Source of the DNA: JACPYF01 sp964348695
GTDB lineage: Bacteria; Patescibacteriota; Saccharimonadia; Saccharimonadales; Saccharimonadaceae
Length of the DNA: 27,594 nucleotides
Direction of reading: 5' to 3'
Assembly (NCBI GenBank): GCA_964348695.1
Contig: CAYGDI010000006.1
Location: forward strand, 1-27,594
The notes beneath the pieces are model-generated. The model was given only the letters and a program-made list of their open reading frames with translations. It searched no databases and had not been told where the DNA came from. Both the position numbers and the translations under genes were made by a program. Positions 7,163 through 14,590 of this stretch are shown piece by piece (the first letter of the stretch is position 1; each line of letters starts with the position of its first letter).

Positions 7163-9370
7163 ATGCGTTTACTTGCAAAACTTGTACAAAACCATGCAGT
7201 TAATATACTGGTAGTATCGTTTTTTATTATTGTGTTTGGTGCTTACTACGGTAGCGGAGTATTTTCTCAGCTAAAAACCGATGAAAGTGGATTGAATGTC
7301 GAAGGTTCACAAAGTCAATCTGCCCATCAAGACATCAAACGAACTTTCGGTGGTGACGCAAACCAAGTCATAGTGACTGCAAAAAACAGCGAGTATCTTG
7401 TAACTGACGAGTATTTCAAAAAGACATTTTTTACCACCCTTGAGTATCTGGAAAAACACGGTGCGACTATCACAAGCTACTACAATACTGGCGCAAAAGA
7501 ACTAGTATCAAAAGACAGAAAAGCCACATATGCGATTGCCGAATTTTCGCACAAAAGTGACGACGAAGTCTATAGATTAGTAGATGCCTACGCGCCGCCT
7601 GAGACAGAATCGAATATCAATATTCATTTCGGTGGCGAGCTCATCACTAACAAACAAATATCTCATCAAATCGAAAAAGATTTGTCCAGAGCAGAGATAA
7701 TTTCTCTGCCGATTTTACTCGTTTTGCTCATAATCATTTTTCGCTCTGTGACGGCAGCGCTTTTGCCGGTATTGCTCGGTATTATCGCTATTATCGGAGG
7801 AATGAGTGTCGTACGTGCGATTGCGACTTTTGTAGATATTGACCAATATTCAATCAATGTTATCACCGTGCTAGGTCTTGGTCTAGCAATAGACTATTCG
7901 TTGTTGATGGTTAGTCGTTTTCGTGAAGAACTTGCAGATCATAGCAGTTCAGAAGCAATTGCACGTACTATACATTCTAGTGGTAGGACAATATTATTTA
8001 GCGGACTTACAGTCATGATATGTTTGCTCGGACTGACACTTTTTCCAATCAGCTTTTTGCGTTCGGTCGGTATAGGTGGGGTAGCCGCACTGACTATAGC
8101 ATTGGTAGCAGCACTGACGGTACTACCAAGTTTGCTTTATTTGCTCGGAAAAAATATCAACAGAGCTGCAATTGGTAGGCGGCAAATTAGTGAGCAGACA
8201 AAAAGCCAGGCTCGTCTGTGGCAAAAAATTGCTAATACAGTGCTGCAGTATCCGTATCGAGGTATAGCTCTAGCTGTACTTTTGATTGTCATCGCAGCAT
8301 TACCTCTAGTTCATTTGCAGTTAAAATCTGCAGGGTTTGACTACAGGAGCCTACCGATTGGTAGTAGTTCTCGAGAGGTAGCCAAAAGTCTCGATCAAGA
8401 TTTTCACAACAAGACGCCGGCACTACAGGTTATGTACACACACGATTCTGATATCACATCGCCTGCAGCCTTGGAAGAGTTATACGATCTCAGTGCGTAT
8501 CTAAAGAGCCTGGCGGGTGTCGAGAGAGTCGAAGGTTTGATATCTAGTGAACAAACAAACCTGCAAACATACCAACAGCTGTACCATTTACCTGTACGGC
8601 CAGCTCAGATCCAGCAGCTTGAATCACAATATCTGAGTGGAAACAAAACTTATTTCAAGGTTTATACAAAAAACAGTCCTACAGATCCTTCGGTGCAGCA
8701 GTTGATACCAAAACTCCGCGCCAAATCATTTGAACATGCAAATATAGCTGTCGATGGTGTTGCTGCAATCGAATACGATATACGTGAAGTTGTTGCGACA
8801 CGAGGACCGATAGCGCTTGTACTGGTCGCACTAGCAATGGTTGTGTTACTGAGTCTTTTGCTGCGCTCCATTGTTATACCGTTGCAAGCTCTGCTTATCA
8901 ATAGTTTTTCATTGCTAGCTGCTTTTGGTATTTTGGTTTGGGTTTTCCAGGATGGTTGGTTCACGGGGGCTGGTTTATTCACGCAGACGGGTAGTCTAGA
9001 TATGACGATTTTGATTTTGATTTTTGCAATTACTCTGGGACTGAGTATGGACTATGCTACTTTTTACTATAGTCGTGTCAGAGAAGAGTTCGACCACCGT
9101 AGCACGACGAAACAAGCGATCATAAAAGGCCTTGTTTTGACAGGACCAGTTATTACTCAGGCTGCAGTGTTGCTGTTTGTGGTTGTGATAGCATTTGCAA
9201 GTTCGGGCATCGCACTATTACAACAAGTCGGTCTAGGTATAGCGCTCGCAGTGCTGATAGATGCATTTATCGTACGTATTATATTGGTGCCTCTTGTCAT
9301 GAATATTATTGGTGATAAAAATTGGTATTATCCAAAATTCCTAAAAAGGTTTAGTATACGTCATGACTAA
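7163..9370 (+). CDS. MMPL/RND superfamily membrane transporter
   Basis: A 735-residue protein with the duplicated MMPL architecture. One N-terminal helix (about 12-32) is followed by a large extracytoplasmic loop to about 172, then a block of five helices (about 175-330). A second half repeats this: a helix near 370, a loop to about 550, and helices to about 715. The motif GLGLAIDYSLLMVSRFREE and its second-half counterpart ITLGLSMDYATFYYSRVREE are hallmarks of the family, including the Asp-Tyr pairs used for proton coupling. Relatives export lipids or drugs; the cargo is unknown here. I chose ATG 7163 over GTG 7142 because the -10 lies between them. Its end overlaps the next gene by 8 nt. 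Confidence 0.9.
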   Translation: MRLLAKLVQNHAVNILVVSFFIIVFGAYYGSGVFSQLKTDESGLNVEGSQSQSAHQDIKRTFGGDANQVIVTAKNSEYLVTDEYFKKTFFTTLEYLEKHGATITSYYNTGAKELVSKDRKATYAIAEFSHKSDDEVYRLVDAYAPPETESNINIHFGGELITNKQISHQIEKDLSRAEIISLPILLVLLIIIFRSVTAALLPVLLGIIAIIGGMSVVRAIATFVDIDQYSINVITVLGLGLAIDYSLLMVSRFREELADHSSSEAIARTIHSSGRTILFSGLTVMICLLGLTLFPISFLRSVGIGGVAALTIALVAALTVLPSLLYLLGKNINRAAIGRRQISEQTKSQARLWQKIANTVLQYPYRGIALAVLLIVIAALPLVHLQLKSAGFDYRSLPIGSSSREVAKSLDQDFHNKTPALQVMYTHDSDITSPAALEELYDLSAYLKSLAGVERVEGLISSEQTNLQTYQQLYHLPVRPAQIQQLESQYLSGNKTYFKVYTKNSPTDPSVQQLIPKLRAKSFEHANIAVDGVAAIEYDIREVVATRGPIALVLVALAMVVLLSLLLRSIVIPLQALLINSFSLLAAFGILVWVFQDGWFTGAGLFTQTGSLDMTILILIFAITLGLSMDYATFYYSRVREEFDHRSTTKQAIIKGLVLTGPVITQAAVLLFVVVIAFASSGIALLQQVGLGIALAVLIDAFIVRIILVPLVMNIIGDKNWYYPKFLKRFSIRHD

Positions 9371-9968
9371 TTCTCATATTATTTTTAGTAAAAAGCTTGC
9401 ACTATGGCTTTCGTCATCTTCAAAAAAAACCGTTGGCTCGATGCTCGATGTTTTTGACGAAAAGAGTTGCGCGTTTGTTTTTTTGGTACTCATGATATTT
9501 CCTGCCGCACCGATACCAACCGCCGGATTAGTACATGTTTTTGAAGCAATTGTAATACTACTAGCCTTGCAACTAGTGATCGGCCGTAGAGAGTTGTGGC
9601 TACCAAAAAGATTGATGGCCATCGAACTAGATCGAACAACTAGGAAAAAAGTATTACCCTTTTTACTCAAAAGAGTGCAATTTTTTGAGAGATTTTCACA
9701 CCCTAGGGCAGCGCATGTTTTGCAAAAAACGTGGTTTCGCATGCAACTCGGAGTAATCGTGATTGTATTTTCTTTGGCTGCTTTTTTTGCTCCACCATTT
9801 ACCAATCTAGACACACTGCCTAGTCTCGGAGTGGTATTGATAGCTCTGGGTATTATCCTAGACGATCTAGTGGTGATTATAGCCGGCTATATTGTCGGAG
9901 CTATTGGAGTGAGTCTTGCGGTTGTGCTGGGTTATAGCCTGGTCGCAGCCATCAGTAGTTTGTTTTAG
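9363..9968 (+). CDS. ExoD-like membrane protein
   Basis: A 201-residue protein resembling ExoD of exopolysaccharide synthesis. It has the conserved FPAAPIPTAG segment early, LQLVIGRRELWLPKRL near residues 75-90, then three C-terminal helices. The biochemical role of ExoD proteins is unclear. It overlaps the MMPL gene by 8 nt and is almost certainly co-translated with it. An association with export of surface material is only inferred. Confidence 0.75.
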   Translation: MTNSHIIFSKKLALWLSSSSKKTVGSMLDVFDEKSCAFVFLVLMIFPAAPIPTAGLVHVFEAIVILLALQLVIGRRELWLPKRLMAIELDRTTRKKVLPFLLKRVQFFERFSHPRAAHVLQKTWFRMQLGVIVIVFSLAAFFAPPFTNLDTLPSLGVVLIALGIILDDLVVIIAGYIVGAIGVSLAVVLGYSLVAAISSLF

Positions 9969-9987
9969 TAGGTACAGGTGCTATACT
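9960..9987 (+). promoter_or_regulatory. Promoter of the ABC exporter operon
   Basis: TTGTTT (9960-9965), a 16-bp spacer and TATACT (9982-9987) preceded by TGC. Eleven nt separate the -10 from ATG 9999, so the 5' leader would be about 4-5 nt. Confidence 0.55.
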
Positions 9988-9998
9988 TTTTCTAGTAT

Positions 9999-10760
9999 AT
10001 GGCAAAAGAAACTCACATGTCCGCACTGACGGTTAAAAATCTGAAAAAGACATATCCCTCAGGTACAAAAGCCCTAAAAGGCGTAAATCTAGAAATCAAA
10101 TCTGGTCAGTTTTTTGGTTTGCTAGGGCCAAATGGTGCCGGCAAAACAACACTTATCCATACTATTATGGGCTTGGTCACGCCTACTAGTGGTAAAGCTA
10201 GTGTGTTTGGTGCTGATGTTGTAGATGACTATCAGACGGCTCGCACACATGCAGGCTACTCACCACAGGACATCAACCTAGACTGGTTTTTGACAGTTGA
10301 ACAAACACTAGATTTTCATGGTGGCTATTATGGTATGACCAAGACTGAGCGGGCTGAAAGAATTGAAGAATTATTAAAAGTATTCTCACTGACTGACAAG
10401 AAAAAATCTCGTGCAATGTTTTTGTCGGGTGGTATGAAGCGTCGAACAGTTATCGCACGTGCTCTGATGCACCGACCAAAATTTTTGATCCTAGACGAGC
10501 CTACAGCTGGTGTTGATGTTGAGCTACGTCGTGATCTATGGAAATATGCACAAAAAATCAACGAGCAAGGAACAACAATTCTACTTACCACTCATTACAT
10601 AGAAGAAGCTGAAGAGCTATGCGATCAAATTGCGCTGATCAATGACGGCAAGATACTAAAAGTCGGAACAGTCAGCGAGCTAAAAAAAGCTTACAAAGTA
10701 AAAACTCTCGAAGATGTATATCTAAAAGCAACTGGCGACAAACAAGAGGTGACAGTATGA
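9999..10760 (+). CDS. ABC transporter ATP-binding protein (ABC-2 / DrrA-like)
   Basis: A 253-residue nucleotide-binding subunit. It has Walker A GPNGAGKTT, a Q-loop in YSPQD, the signature FLSGGMKRR, Walker B LILDEPTAG and the switch histidine in LLTTHY. It is complete and likely active. The membrane partner overlaps by 4 nt (ATGA). ABC-2 systems with this arrangement usually export drugs, lipids or polysaccharides; the substrate is not readable. An internal ATG at 10017 is an alternative start, but the promoter spacing favours 9999. Confidence 0.93.
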   Translation: MAKETHMSALTVKNLKKTYPSGTKALKGVNLEIKSGQFFGLLGPNGAGKTTLIHTIMGLVTPTSGKASVFGADVVDDYQTARTHAGYSPQDINLDWFLTVEQTLDFHGGYYGMTKTERAERIEELLKVFSLTDKKKSRAMFLSGGMKRRTVIARALMHRPKFLILDEPTAGVDVELRRDLWKYAQKINEQGTTILLTTHYIEEAEELCDQIALINDGKILKVGTVSELKKAYKVKTLEDVYLKATGDKQEVTV

Positions 10761-11527
10761 GTCGGGTTGAGTGGATAGGTTTTTACAGCTTACTGCGACG
10801 CGAATGTTATCGTTTTCTTTCGATTCCTCGCCAAACTGTAGCTGGGCCACTGCTCGAAACATTCCTATATATTAGCGTGTTTGGTGCAGCACTTGGTTCA
10901 CGTATCAATGAAATTCATGGTGTTAGTTACGTTGTCTTTATTATTCCAGGATTGCTACTAATGAGTATGATTATCAACAGCTATGCAAACAACAGCTCTA
11001 GTCTTTTTCAGCAAAAAATGATGCATGCTATTGATGATCAGCTAGCATCACCAGTTTCAAACTATAGCTTGCTGATAGCGTATACATTAGCTGGGTTCTT
11101 GCGATCTTGTATCATCGTTATTATTGCATTTGTAACCGCCAGCCTGATGGTTCATCTGCCGATGGAACATGCCTGGATATTTATTATTGGACTAGTGTTG
11201 AGCGGATTATTCTTTGCATCGATTGGTGTGCTTGTTGGTTTGATCAGCGATACTTTCGAACAAATCACTTCGTACCAAACATTTATTTTGACACCATTAA
11301 TTTTCCTAGGCGGCGTGTTTTATTCTGTTGCATTGCTACCAGAACCATTCAAAACTCTGACGCACTTTGACCCAATATTTTATATGATCAATACAGTTCG
11401 CTACGGTATGCTCGGCCATTCCGACGTGAATCCATACTGGTCACTACTAGCTATTACAGCAGCTACAGTTACCATCATGGCTATCAATGCACATCTATTC
11501 AAACGCGGCTACAAGCTACGCAGCTAG
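10757..11527 (+). CDS. ABC-2 type transporter permease
   Basis: A 256-residue membrane subunit with about six hydrophobic helices. It has the typical PLIFLGGVFYSVALLPEP segment before the last helices and a C-terminal cytoplasmic HLFKRGYKLRS. ATG overlaps the stop of the ATPase gene (ATGA), with AGGTG about 8 nt upstream, so the two are translationally coupled. It forms an exporter with the preceding ATPase. Confidence 0.9.
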   Translation: MSRVEWIGFYSLLRRECYRFLSIPRQTVAGPLLETFLYISVFGAALGSRINEIHGVSYVVFIIPGLLLMSMIINSYANNSSSLFQQKMMHAIDDQLASPVSNYSLLIAYTLAGFLRSCIIVIIAFVTASLMVHLPMEHAWIFIIGLVLSGLFFASIGVLVGLISDTFEQITSYQTFILTPLIFLGGVFYSVALLPEPFKTLTHFDPIFYMINTVRYGMLGHSDVNPYWSLLAITAATVTIMAINAHLFKRGYKLRS

Positions 11528-11536
11528 CCAACCTGG

Positions 11537-11542
11537 TATAAT
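11537..11542 (+). promoter_or_regulatory. -10 of the guanylate-kinase-like gene
   Basis: TGGTATAAT, an extended -10 that ends 12 nt before ATG 11555. No clear -35 is visible. Confidence 0.55.
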
Positions 11543-11554
11543 ACACAACCAGAC

Positions 11555-12277
11555 ATGGACGATAAAATAGCCAAACTAATAGATGACTATCAGCCAACTG
11601 AAAAAACAATACAACTCGTCAGGAGTGTACCAAAAGTTTTTATTGTAGGTATTGCAGCGGCTGGCAAAGACTCTCTCAAAAGACGAGTCATCGCAATGGG
11701 AGGATTTTATGAACTAGTCACAAACACGACTAGACCACCTCGTAGCAATAGTGGTCAGTTGGAAAAAGACGGAGTCGAATACTATTTCATAGACAAACAA
11801 AAAGCAGTAGATATGTTGATGAACCACGATTTTGTCGAAGCCAAATGGATACATCGACAAAATCTTTACGGCACATCAGTTGATGAATTTCGCAAGGCAA
11901 AAGAAAAAGACCAAGTAGTAATTACTGATATAGATGTGGCTGGCGTTGATGAATATATGAAAATTGCTCCAGAATCTACCACACCTATTTTCGTGTTACC
12001 TCCAGATTTTGATACGTGGCAACAACGTTTCAAGGCACGCTATGAAGGTGGTTTGGGGGAGGGTGAATTTCAAAATCGTCTACGCACTGCAGCCCAAGAG
12101 ATTGAACATGTACTAGACAAACACTATTACTCGATCGTGATCAATGATGATCTTGACGATTCTGTTCAGCAAGTAGCATCTATCGTAGCAGGTGAACCCC
12201 AAAGTGATATGTCACTACATCGTAGTATCAAGGTCGCTCGCCAACTGCTTGAAGATATTCGCACTAGCACTCGTTGA
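11555..12277 (+). CDS. Guanylate kinase-like protein with altered P-loop
   Basis: A 240-residue protein with the guanylate kinase layout: P-loop region at residue 32, TTRPPR about 28 residues later (GMP-binding), DGVEYYFID and LYGTS further on, and a C-terminal helical extension of about 35 residues. The P-loop reads G32-I-A-A-A-G37-K38-D39-S40. Canonical enzymes have GxSGxGKST, so the Mg-binding Ser after Lys is replaced by Asp. It may be a real Gmk (GMP to GDP) with a tolerated change, or a kinase-like protein with another role. The hrcA operator spans its stop codon. Confidence 0.75.
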   Translation: MDDKIAKLIDDYQPTEKTIQLVRSVPKVFIVGIAAAGKDSLKRRVIAMGGFYELVTNTTRPPRSNSGQLEKDGVEYYFIDKQKAVDMLMNHDFVEAKWIHRQNLYGTSVDEFRKAKEKDQVVITDIDVAGVDEYMKIAPESTTPIFVLPPDFDTWQQRFKARYEGGLGEGEFQNRLRTAAQEIEHVLDKHYYSIVINDDLDDSVQQVASIVAGEPQSDMSLHRSIKVARQLLEDIRTSTR

Positions 12278-12290
12278 CGCCGAGCGCCAA
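12264..12290 (+). promoter_or_regulatory. CIRCE operator of hrcA
   Basis: CTAGCACTC (12264-12272), 9 nt, GAGCGCCAA (12282-12290). The consensus is TTAGCACTC-N9-GAGTGCTAA, so the left arm has 8 of 9 matches and the right arm 7 of 9. It overlaps the stop of the upstream gene. HrcA binding here would give autoregulation. Confidence 0.8.
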
Positions 12291-12302
12291 AAACGCTATA
12301 AT
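12274..12302 (+). promoter_or_regulatory. Promoter of hrcA inside CIRCE
   Basis: TTGACG (12274-12279) lies in the CIRCE spacer. A 17-bp gap leads to a perfect TATAAT (12297-12302), which ends 9 nt before ATG 12312. Confidence 0.8.
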
Positions 12303-12311
12303 CAAGCTATT

Positions 12312-13013
12312 ATGACAGAGAGGCAAATTGCTATACTAAAAGCTATCATCGAGCAGTACGCAGAAGTAGCTGTGCCTGTAGGTAGTGTTACTTTGGCAAA
12401 GCTTTTTGGCGTTTCTAGTGCAACTATTCGTGCAGAAATGGCACGTCTCGAAGAAGCTGGGTTGATTATGCAACCACATACCAGTGCAGGGCGTGTGCCA
12501 ACTGACAAAGGCTACCGTCTCTACGTAAATGGTATTACCGAAACAGGTGAACCACCGATGCTAGAGCGCAGCGCCCGTGCTATAGAAGCTCGAGCGGCGA
12601 CTCATGGCGATCGAGCTGACCAGGCTATTCGTTCTACTGTCGATAGTCTTGCTGATCTCACTCACAACCTCGGCATTGCAACTATCGGCGATCAGCTATA
12701 TCTCAGTGGTATGGGAAATCTTTTTTCGCAGCCAGAGTTTATCGGCGGCGATCACTCGCAAAATGTTGCGCGTTTACTCGACAACCTCGAACCATGGCTA
12801 CGCGAAGCGGCGCCAAACGAACCGCTAAATGTTTTCATCGGTACTGAAAACCCAGTTGGCAAAAATGCCGAGGCAACTTTAATAATCAGTCGTTTCCGTT
12901 CTCCATATAGCGACAATAGTTACATAGGTATACTTGGCCCAACTCGCCAGAGCTACGGCAAAGTTATGGGGTTAGTTCGACATGCAGGCGCAATGTTAGA
13001 GGAGATACTTTAA
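12312..13013 (+). CDS. hrcA: Heat-inducible transcription repressor HrcA, short form
   Basis: A 233-residue repressor of chaperone genes that binds CIRCE. The N-terminal winged helix is clear: VPVGSVTLAKLFGVSSATIR and the wing PHTSAGRVPTDKGYRLYV. The C-terminal GILGPTRQSYGKVMGLV is the family end motif. Typical HrcA is near 340 residues, so roughly 100 residues of the middle (GAF-like and inserted dimerisation regions) are missing or reduced. I chose ATG 12312 because it follows the CIRCE promoter; a longer reading would run through the operator. Three CIRCE sites in this window (hrcA, dnaK, dnaJ) define its regulon. Confidence 0.92.
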   Translation: MTERQIAILKAIIEQYAEVAVPVGSVTLAKLFGVSSATIRAEMARLEEAGLIMQPHTSAGRVPTDKGYRLYVNGITETGEPPMLERSARAIEARAATHGDRADQAIRSTVDSLADLTHNLGIATIGDQLYLSGMGNLFSQPEFIGGDHSQNVARLLDNLEPWLREAAPNEPLNVFIGTENPVGKNAEATLIISRFRSPYSDNSYIGILGPTRQSYGKVMGLVRHAGAMLEEIL

Positions 13014-13029
13014 TATTCGTATGGCACAT

Positions 13030-13106
13030 TTCATCTCAAAATCTGCGAGTCGCGTTCACTGTACCTTTAAGTACAGCTCACTTACGATTCTCGATTTTAA
13101 AATGAA
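13030..13106. repeat. Imperfect inverted repeat between hrcA and grpE
   Basis: Arms meet at CTGTAC-ctttaa-GTACAG (13059-13076). Further matched blocks are AAAATC (13038-13043) with GATTTT (13093-13098) and TTCAT (13030-13034) with ATGAA (13102-13106). The stem would be about 35 bp with mismatches. No T-run follows, so it is not a clear terminator. It may protect the hrcA mRNA 3' end or be a relic of a small repeat. Confidence 0.6.
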
Positions 13107-13130
13107 CTGCACTCATATGAATATCAAAGG

Positions 13131-13136
13131 TATAAT
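13131..13136 (+). promoter_or_regulatory. -10 of grpE
   Basis: A perfect TATAAT ends 6 nt before ATG 13143, so transcription would start at about the A of ATG. I see no CIRCE and no good -35 here. grpE may also be read from the hrcA promoter. Confidence 0.55.
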
Positions 13137-13142
13137 TTAATT

Positions 13143-13604
13143 ATGGCTAAACCAAAAAAACAAGCCGAGCTAGAAGAAAAACTAATCGACGCTATTGCAG
13201 ACTTGCAGCGTACTCGTGCCGACTTCGAAAACTATCGCAACCGTGTCGAAGGTGAAAAGAAAACAGCGCGAGACGCAGGTCAAATGTCTGCAATCTTGAA
13301 ACTACTACCAGTCATCGATAATATCGAACGTGCTGTCGGCCACATGCCTGCCGAGCTAGCTGATAACAAATGGGCACAAGGTGTATCAGGTCTAACTAAA
13401 AATCTGGACAAATCACTATCTGATTTGAACCTAAAGCGTATCGACGCCAAACCTGGTACAGTGTTTAATCCCGAACTACACGAAGCCATCCAATTTGATG
13501 ACAGTGAAGGCGAACATGAAGTCATCGCCGAGGAGCTACAATCTGGCTACCTACTAGGCGAAACCCCAATCCGTCATGCAATGGTGAAAGTTACTAAAAA
13601 GTAA
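13143..13604 (+). CDS. grpE: Nucleotide exchange factor GrpE
   Basis: A 153-residue co-chaperone that releases ADP from DnaK. The N-terminal coiled-coil (AELEEKLIDAIADLQRTRAD, then FENYRNR) and the C-terminal beta domain (GTVFNPELHEAIQ, GYLLGETPIRHAMVKV) are typical. It is somewhat short because the variable acidic N terminus is almost absent. It lies 129 nt after hrcA, while dnaK is 5 kb away, so the classic hrcA-grpE-dnaK-dnaJ operon is split. Confidence 0.95.
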   Translation: MAKPKKQAELEEKLIDAIADLQRTRADFENYRNRVEGEKKTARDAGQMSAILKLLPVIDNIERAVGHMPAELADNKWAQGVSGLTKNLDKSLSDLNLKRIDAKPGTVFNPELHEAIQFDDSEGEHEVIAEELQSGYLLGETPIRHAMVKVTKK

Positions 13605-13607
13605 TAT

Positions 13608-13635
13608 TTGCAAAAAATAATAGTTATGTTAATAT
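13608..13635 (+). promoter_or_regulatory. Promoter of the GNAT leader transcript
   Basis: TTGCAA (13608-13613), a 16-bp spacer and TAATAT (13630-13635). Six nt separate the -10 from ATG 13642. Weaker than other promoters in the window, but with the same close spacing to the start. Confidence 0.5.
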
Positions 13636-13641
13636 AAGTAT

Positions 13642-13728
13642 ATGAACAAATTTAATTCATACCAAACACTGCCCATCGTCACTATGCATGACGGCTTTGC
13701 TGGTATGGCTTATCTTTTGACTACTTAA
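13642..13728 (+). CDS. 28-aa leader peptide upstream of the acetyltransferase
   Basis: A short reading frame beginning MNKFNSYQTL and ending GMAYLLTT, then TAA. It has no run of one amino acid. Its body forms hairpin 1 (CATACCA 13658-13664 with TGGTATG 13701-13707). Its last codons contain the 5' half of an antiterminator helix. It is probably a regulatory leader peptide whose translation state controls the downstream terminator. Translation itself is not proven; the evidence is its position and fit to the RNA structure. Confidence 0.55.
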   Translation: MNKFNSYQTLPIVTMHDGFAGMAYLLTT

Positions 13729-13755
13729 ACACAATTTATTGAAACGAGATAAGCC
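13707..13755 (+). promoter_or_regulatory. Antiterminator helix of the GNAT leader
   Basis: GGCTTATCT (13707-13715) pairs perfectly with AGATAAGCC (13747-13755), 9 bp. The right arm shares AAGCC (13751-13755) with the terminator stem, so the two helices exclude each other. The left arm lies within codons 22-25 of the leader peptide, where a ribosome reaching the stop codon would cover it. Confidence 0.7.
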
Positions 13756-13776
13756 TCCAAGTCACGGAGGCTTTTT
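13751..13776 (+). terminator. Attenuator terminator before the GNAT gene
   Basis: AAGCCTCC (13751-13758), a 7-nt loop and GGAGGCTT (13766-13773), followed by a T stretch. It sits about 100 nt before the acetyltransferase start and would stop transcription when the antiterminator is not formed. Confidence 0.8.
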
Positions 13777-13878
13777 ATATAAAGAACAACTTGGAGGCAG
13801 ATCTGGTTTCGGAAAATCCGAAATCAAGTACACATACAACATTTCTTTCGGGAAACTGAAGGAAGAAAGGAGCCAGAA

Positions 13879-14547
13879 ATGGCATTTGGTCCAATCATGC
13901 GTATGAAGGTTGGCAAGCTTACAATTGAGCTTGCACCTATCGCAAGGAAAGATCTAAAGGAGTTTGTATCTCCGGGTATGCAGCAGGCAGTTGTCACTCG
14001 TTTTTTGGGTACTTCGATGGCGCCCGTACTAGAGGACGAGTTTGACTGGTTCGAAAAAGTACGTACGCAGCGAGACTCTTTCGTTTGGGGCATTTACAAT
14101 GTTGCGGGCGGAAAGAGAACTGTCATAGGCGTGACTAGTGCTACAAACATCGCACACTACTGCGGCGTATCTAGCACAGTTACTGGCTCGCAAATCTTTC
14201 GCCCTGAACTTTGGGGGAAAGGTATTGCATCGGCTATACACAAGGCTCGCACTTGGTACTTGTGCCAACATGTCGGTCTGCACCAGATAAAGTCTGGAGT
14301 AATGCATGGCAACATTGCTAGTCGCAAAGCTCTAGAAAAAGTCGGCTACAGGCCAACCTATGTCGAACGCAACTTCAAGTTCGTGGACGGCAAGTTGCGT
14401 CACCAGCAATACCTAGAGTGCATCAACCCAAGTGAGCCATTTTGGTCTGCGTGGTGGGGTGAAGACACTCCACCAAGAGCAGCCTTGAAAGCTCGCGAAC
14501 GTTCGCTCGAAGTATTCGCGTGGGCAAAACAAAACGTGACTTTGTAG
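13879..14547 (+). CDS. GNAT family N-acetyltransferase (RimJ/RimL-like)
   Basis: A 222-residue acetyltransferase. RPELWGKGIASAIHKA matches the acetyl-CoA pyrophosphate-binding loop (Q/RxxGxG/A type), and GNIASRKALEKVGY is the usual following helix and strand. The acceptor is unknown: ribosomal-protein N termini, small molecules and antibiotics are all seen in this group. It has a strong Shine-Dalgarno sequence (AAAGGAG about 9 nt before ATG) and a roughly 150-nt leader with an attenuator, unlike its leaderless neighbours. A C-terminal Trp-rich stretch (FWSAWWGED) is unusual. Its isolated, self-regulated setting suggests acquisition. Confidence 0.85.
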   Translation: MAFGPIMRMKVGKLTIELAPIARKDLKEFVSPGMQQAVVTRFLGTSMAPVLEDEFDWFEKVRTQRDSFVWGIYNVAGGKRTVIGVTSATNIAHYCGVSSTVTGSQIFRPELWGKGIASAIHKARTWYLCQHVGLHQIKSGVMHGNIASRKALEKVGYRPTYVERNFKFVDGKLRHQQYLECINPSEPFWSAWWGEDTPPRAALKARERSLEVFAWAKQNVTL

Positions 14548-14555
14548 AGTCACGT

Positions 14556-14589
14556 AACCCCGTCAGGTTTATACTTGGCGGGGTTTTTT
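14556..14589. terminator. Terminator between convergent genes
   Basis: AACCCCGTC (14556-14564) and GGCGGGGTT (14577-14585) form a 9-bp stem with one G-U pair, followed by TTTTTT on the plus strand. It lies between the acetyltransferase and the minus-strand membrane gene and may serve both. A smaller hairpin, GTGACT...AGTCAC, spans the acetyltransferase stop. Confidence 0.85.
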
Positions 14590-14590
14590 A

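Noticed and set aside
12192..12312. Longer hrcA reading starting inside the guanylate-kinase-like gene
   Set aside because: The extra 40 residues are out-of-frame translation of the upstream gene and the CIRCE; HrcA homology starts at MTERQIAIL.
13071..13142. CIRCE before grpE (GCACTC near 13109)
   Set aside because: Only half an arm matches and there is no GAGTGC partner 9 nt away.
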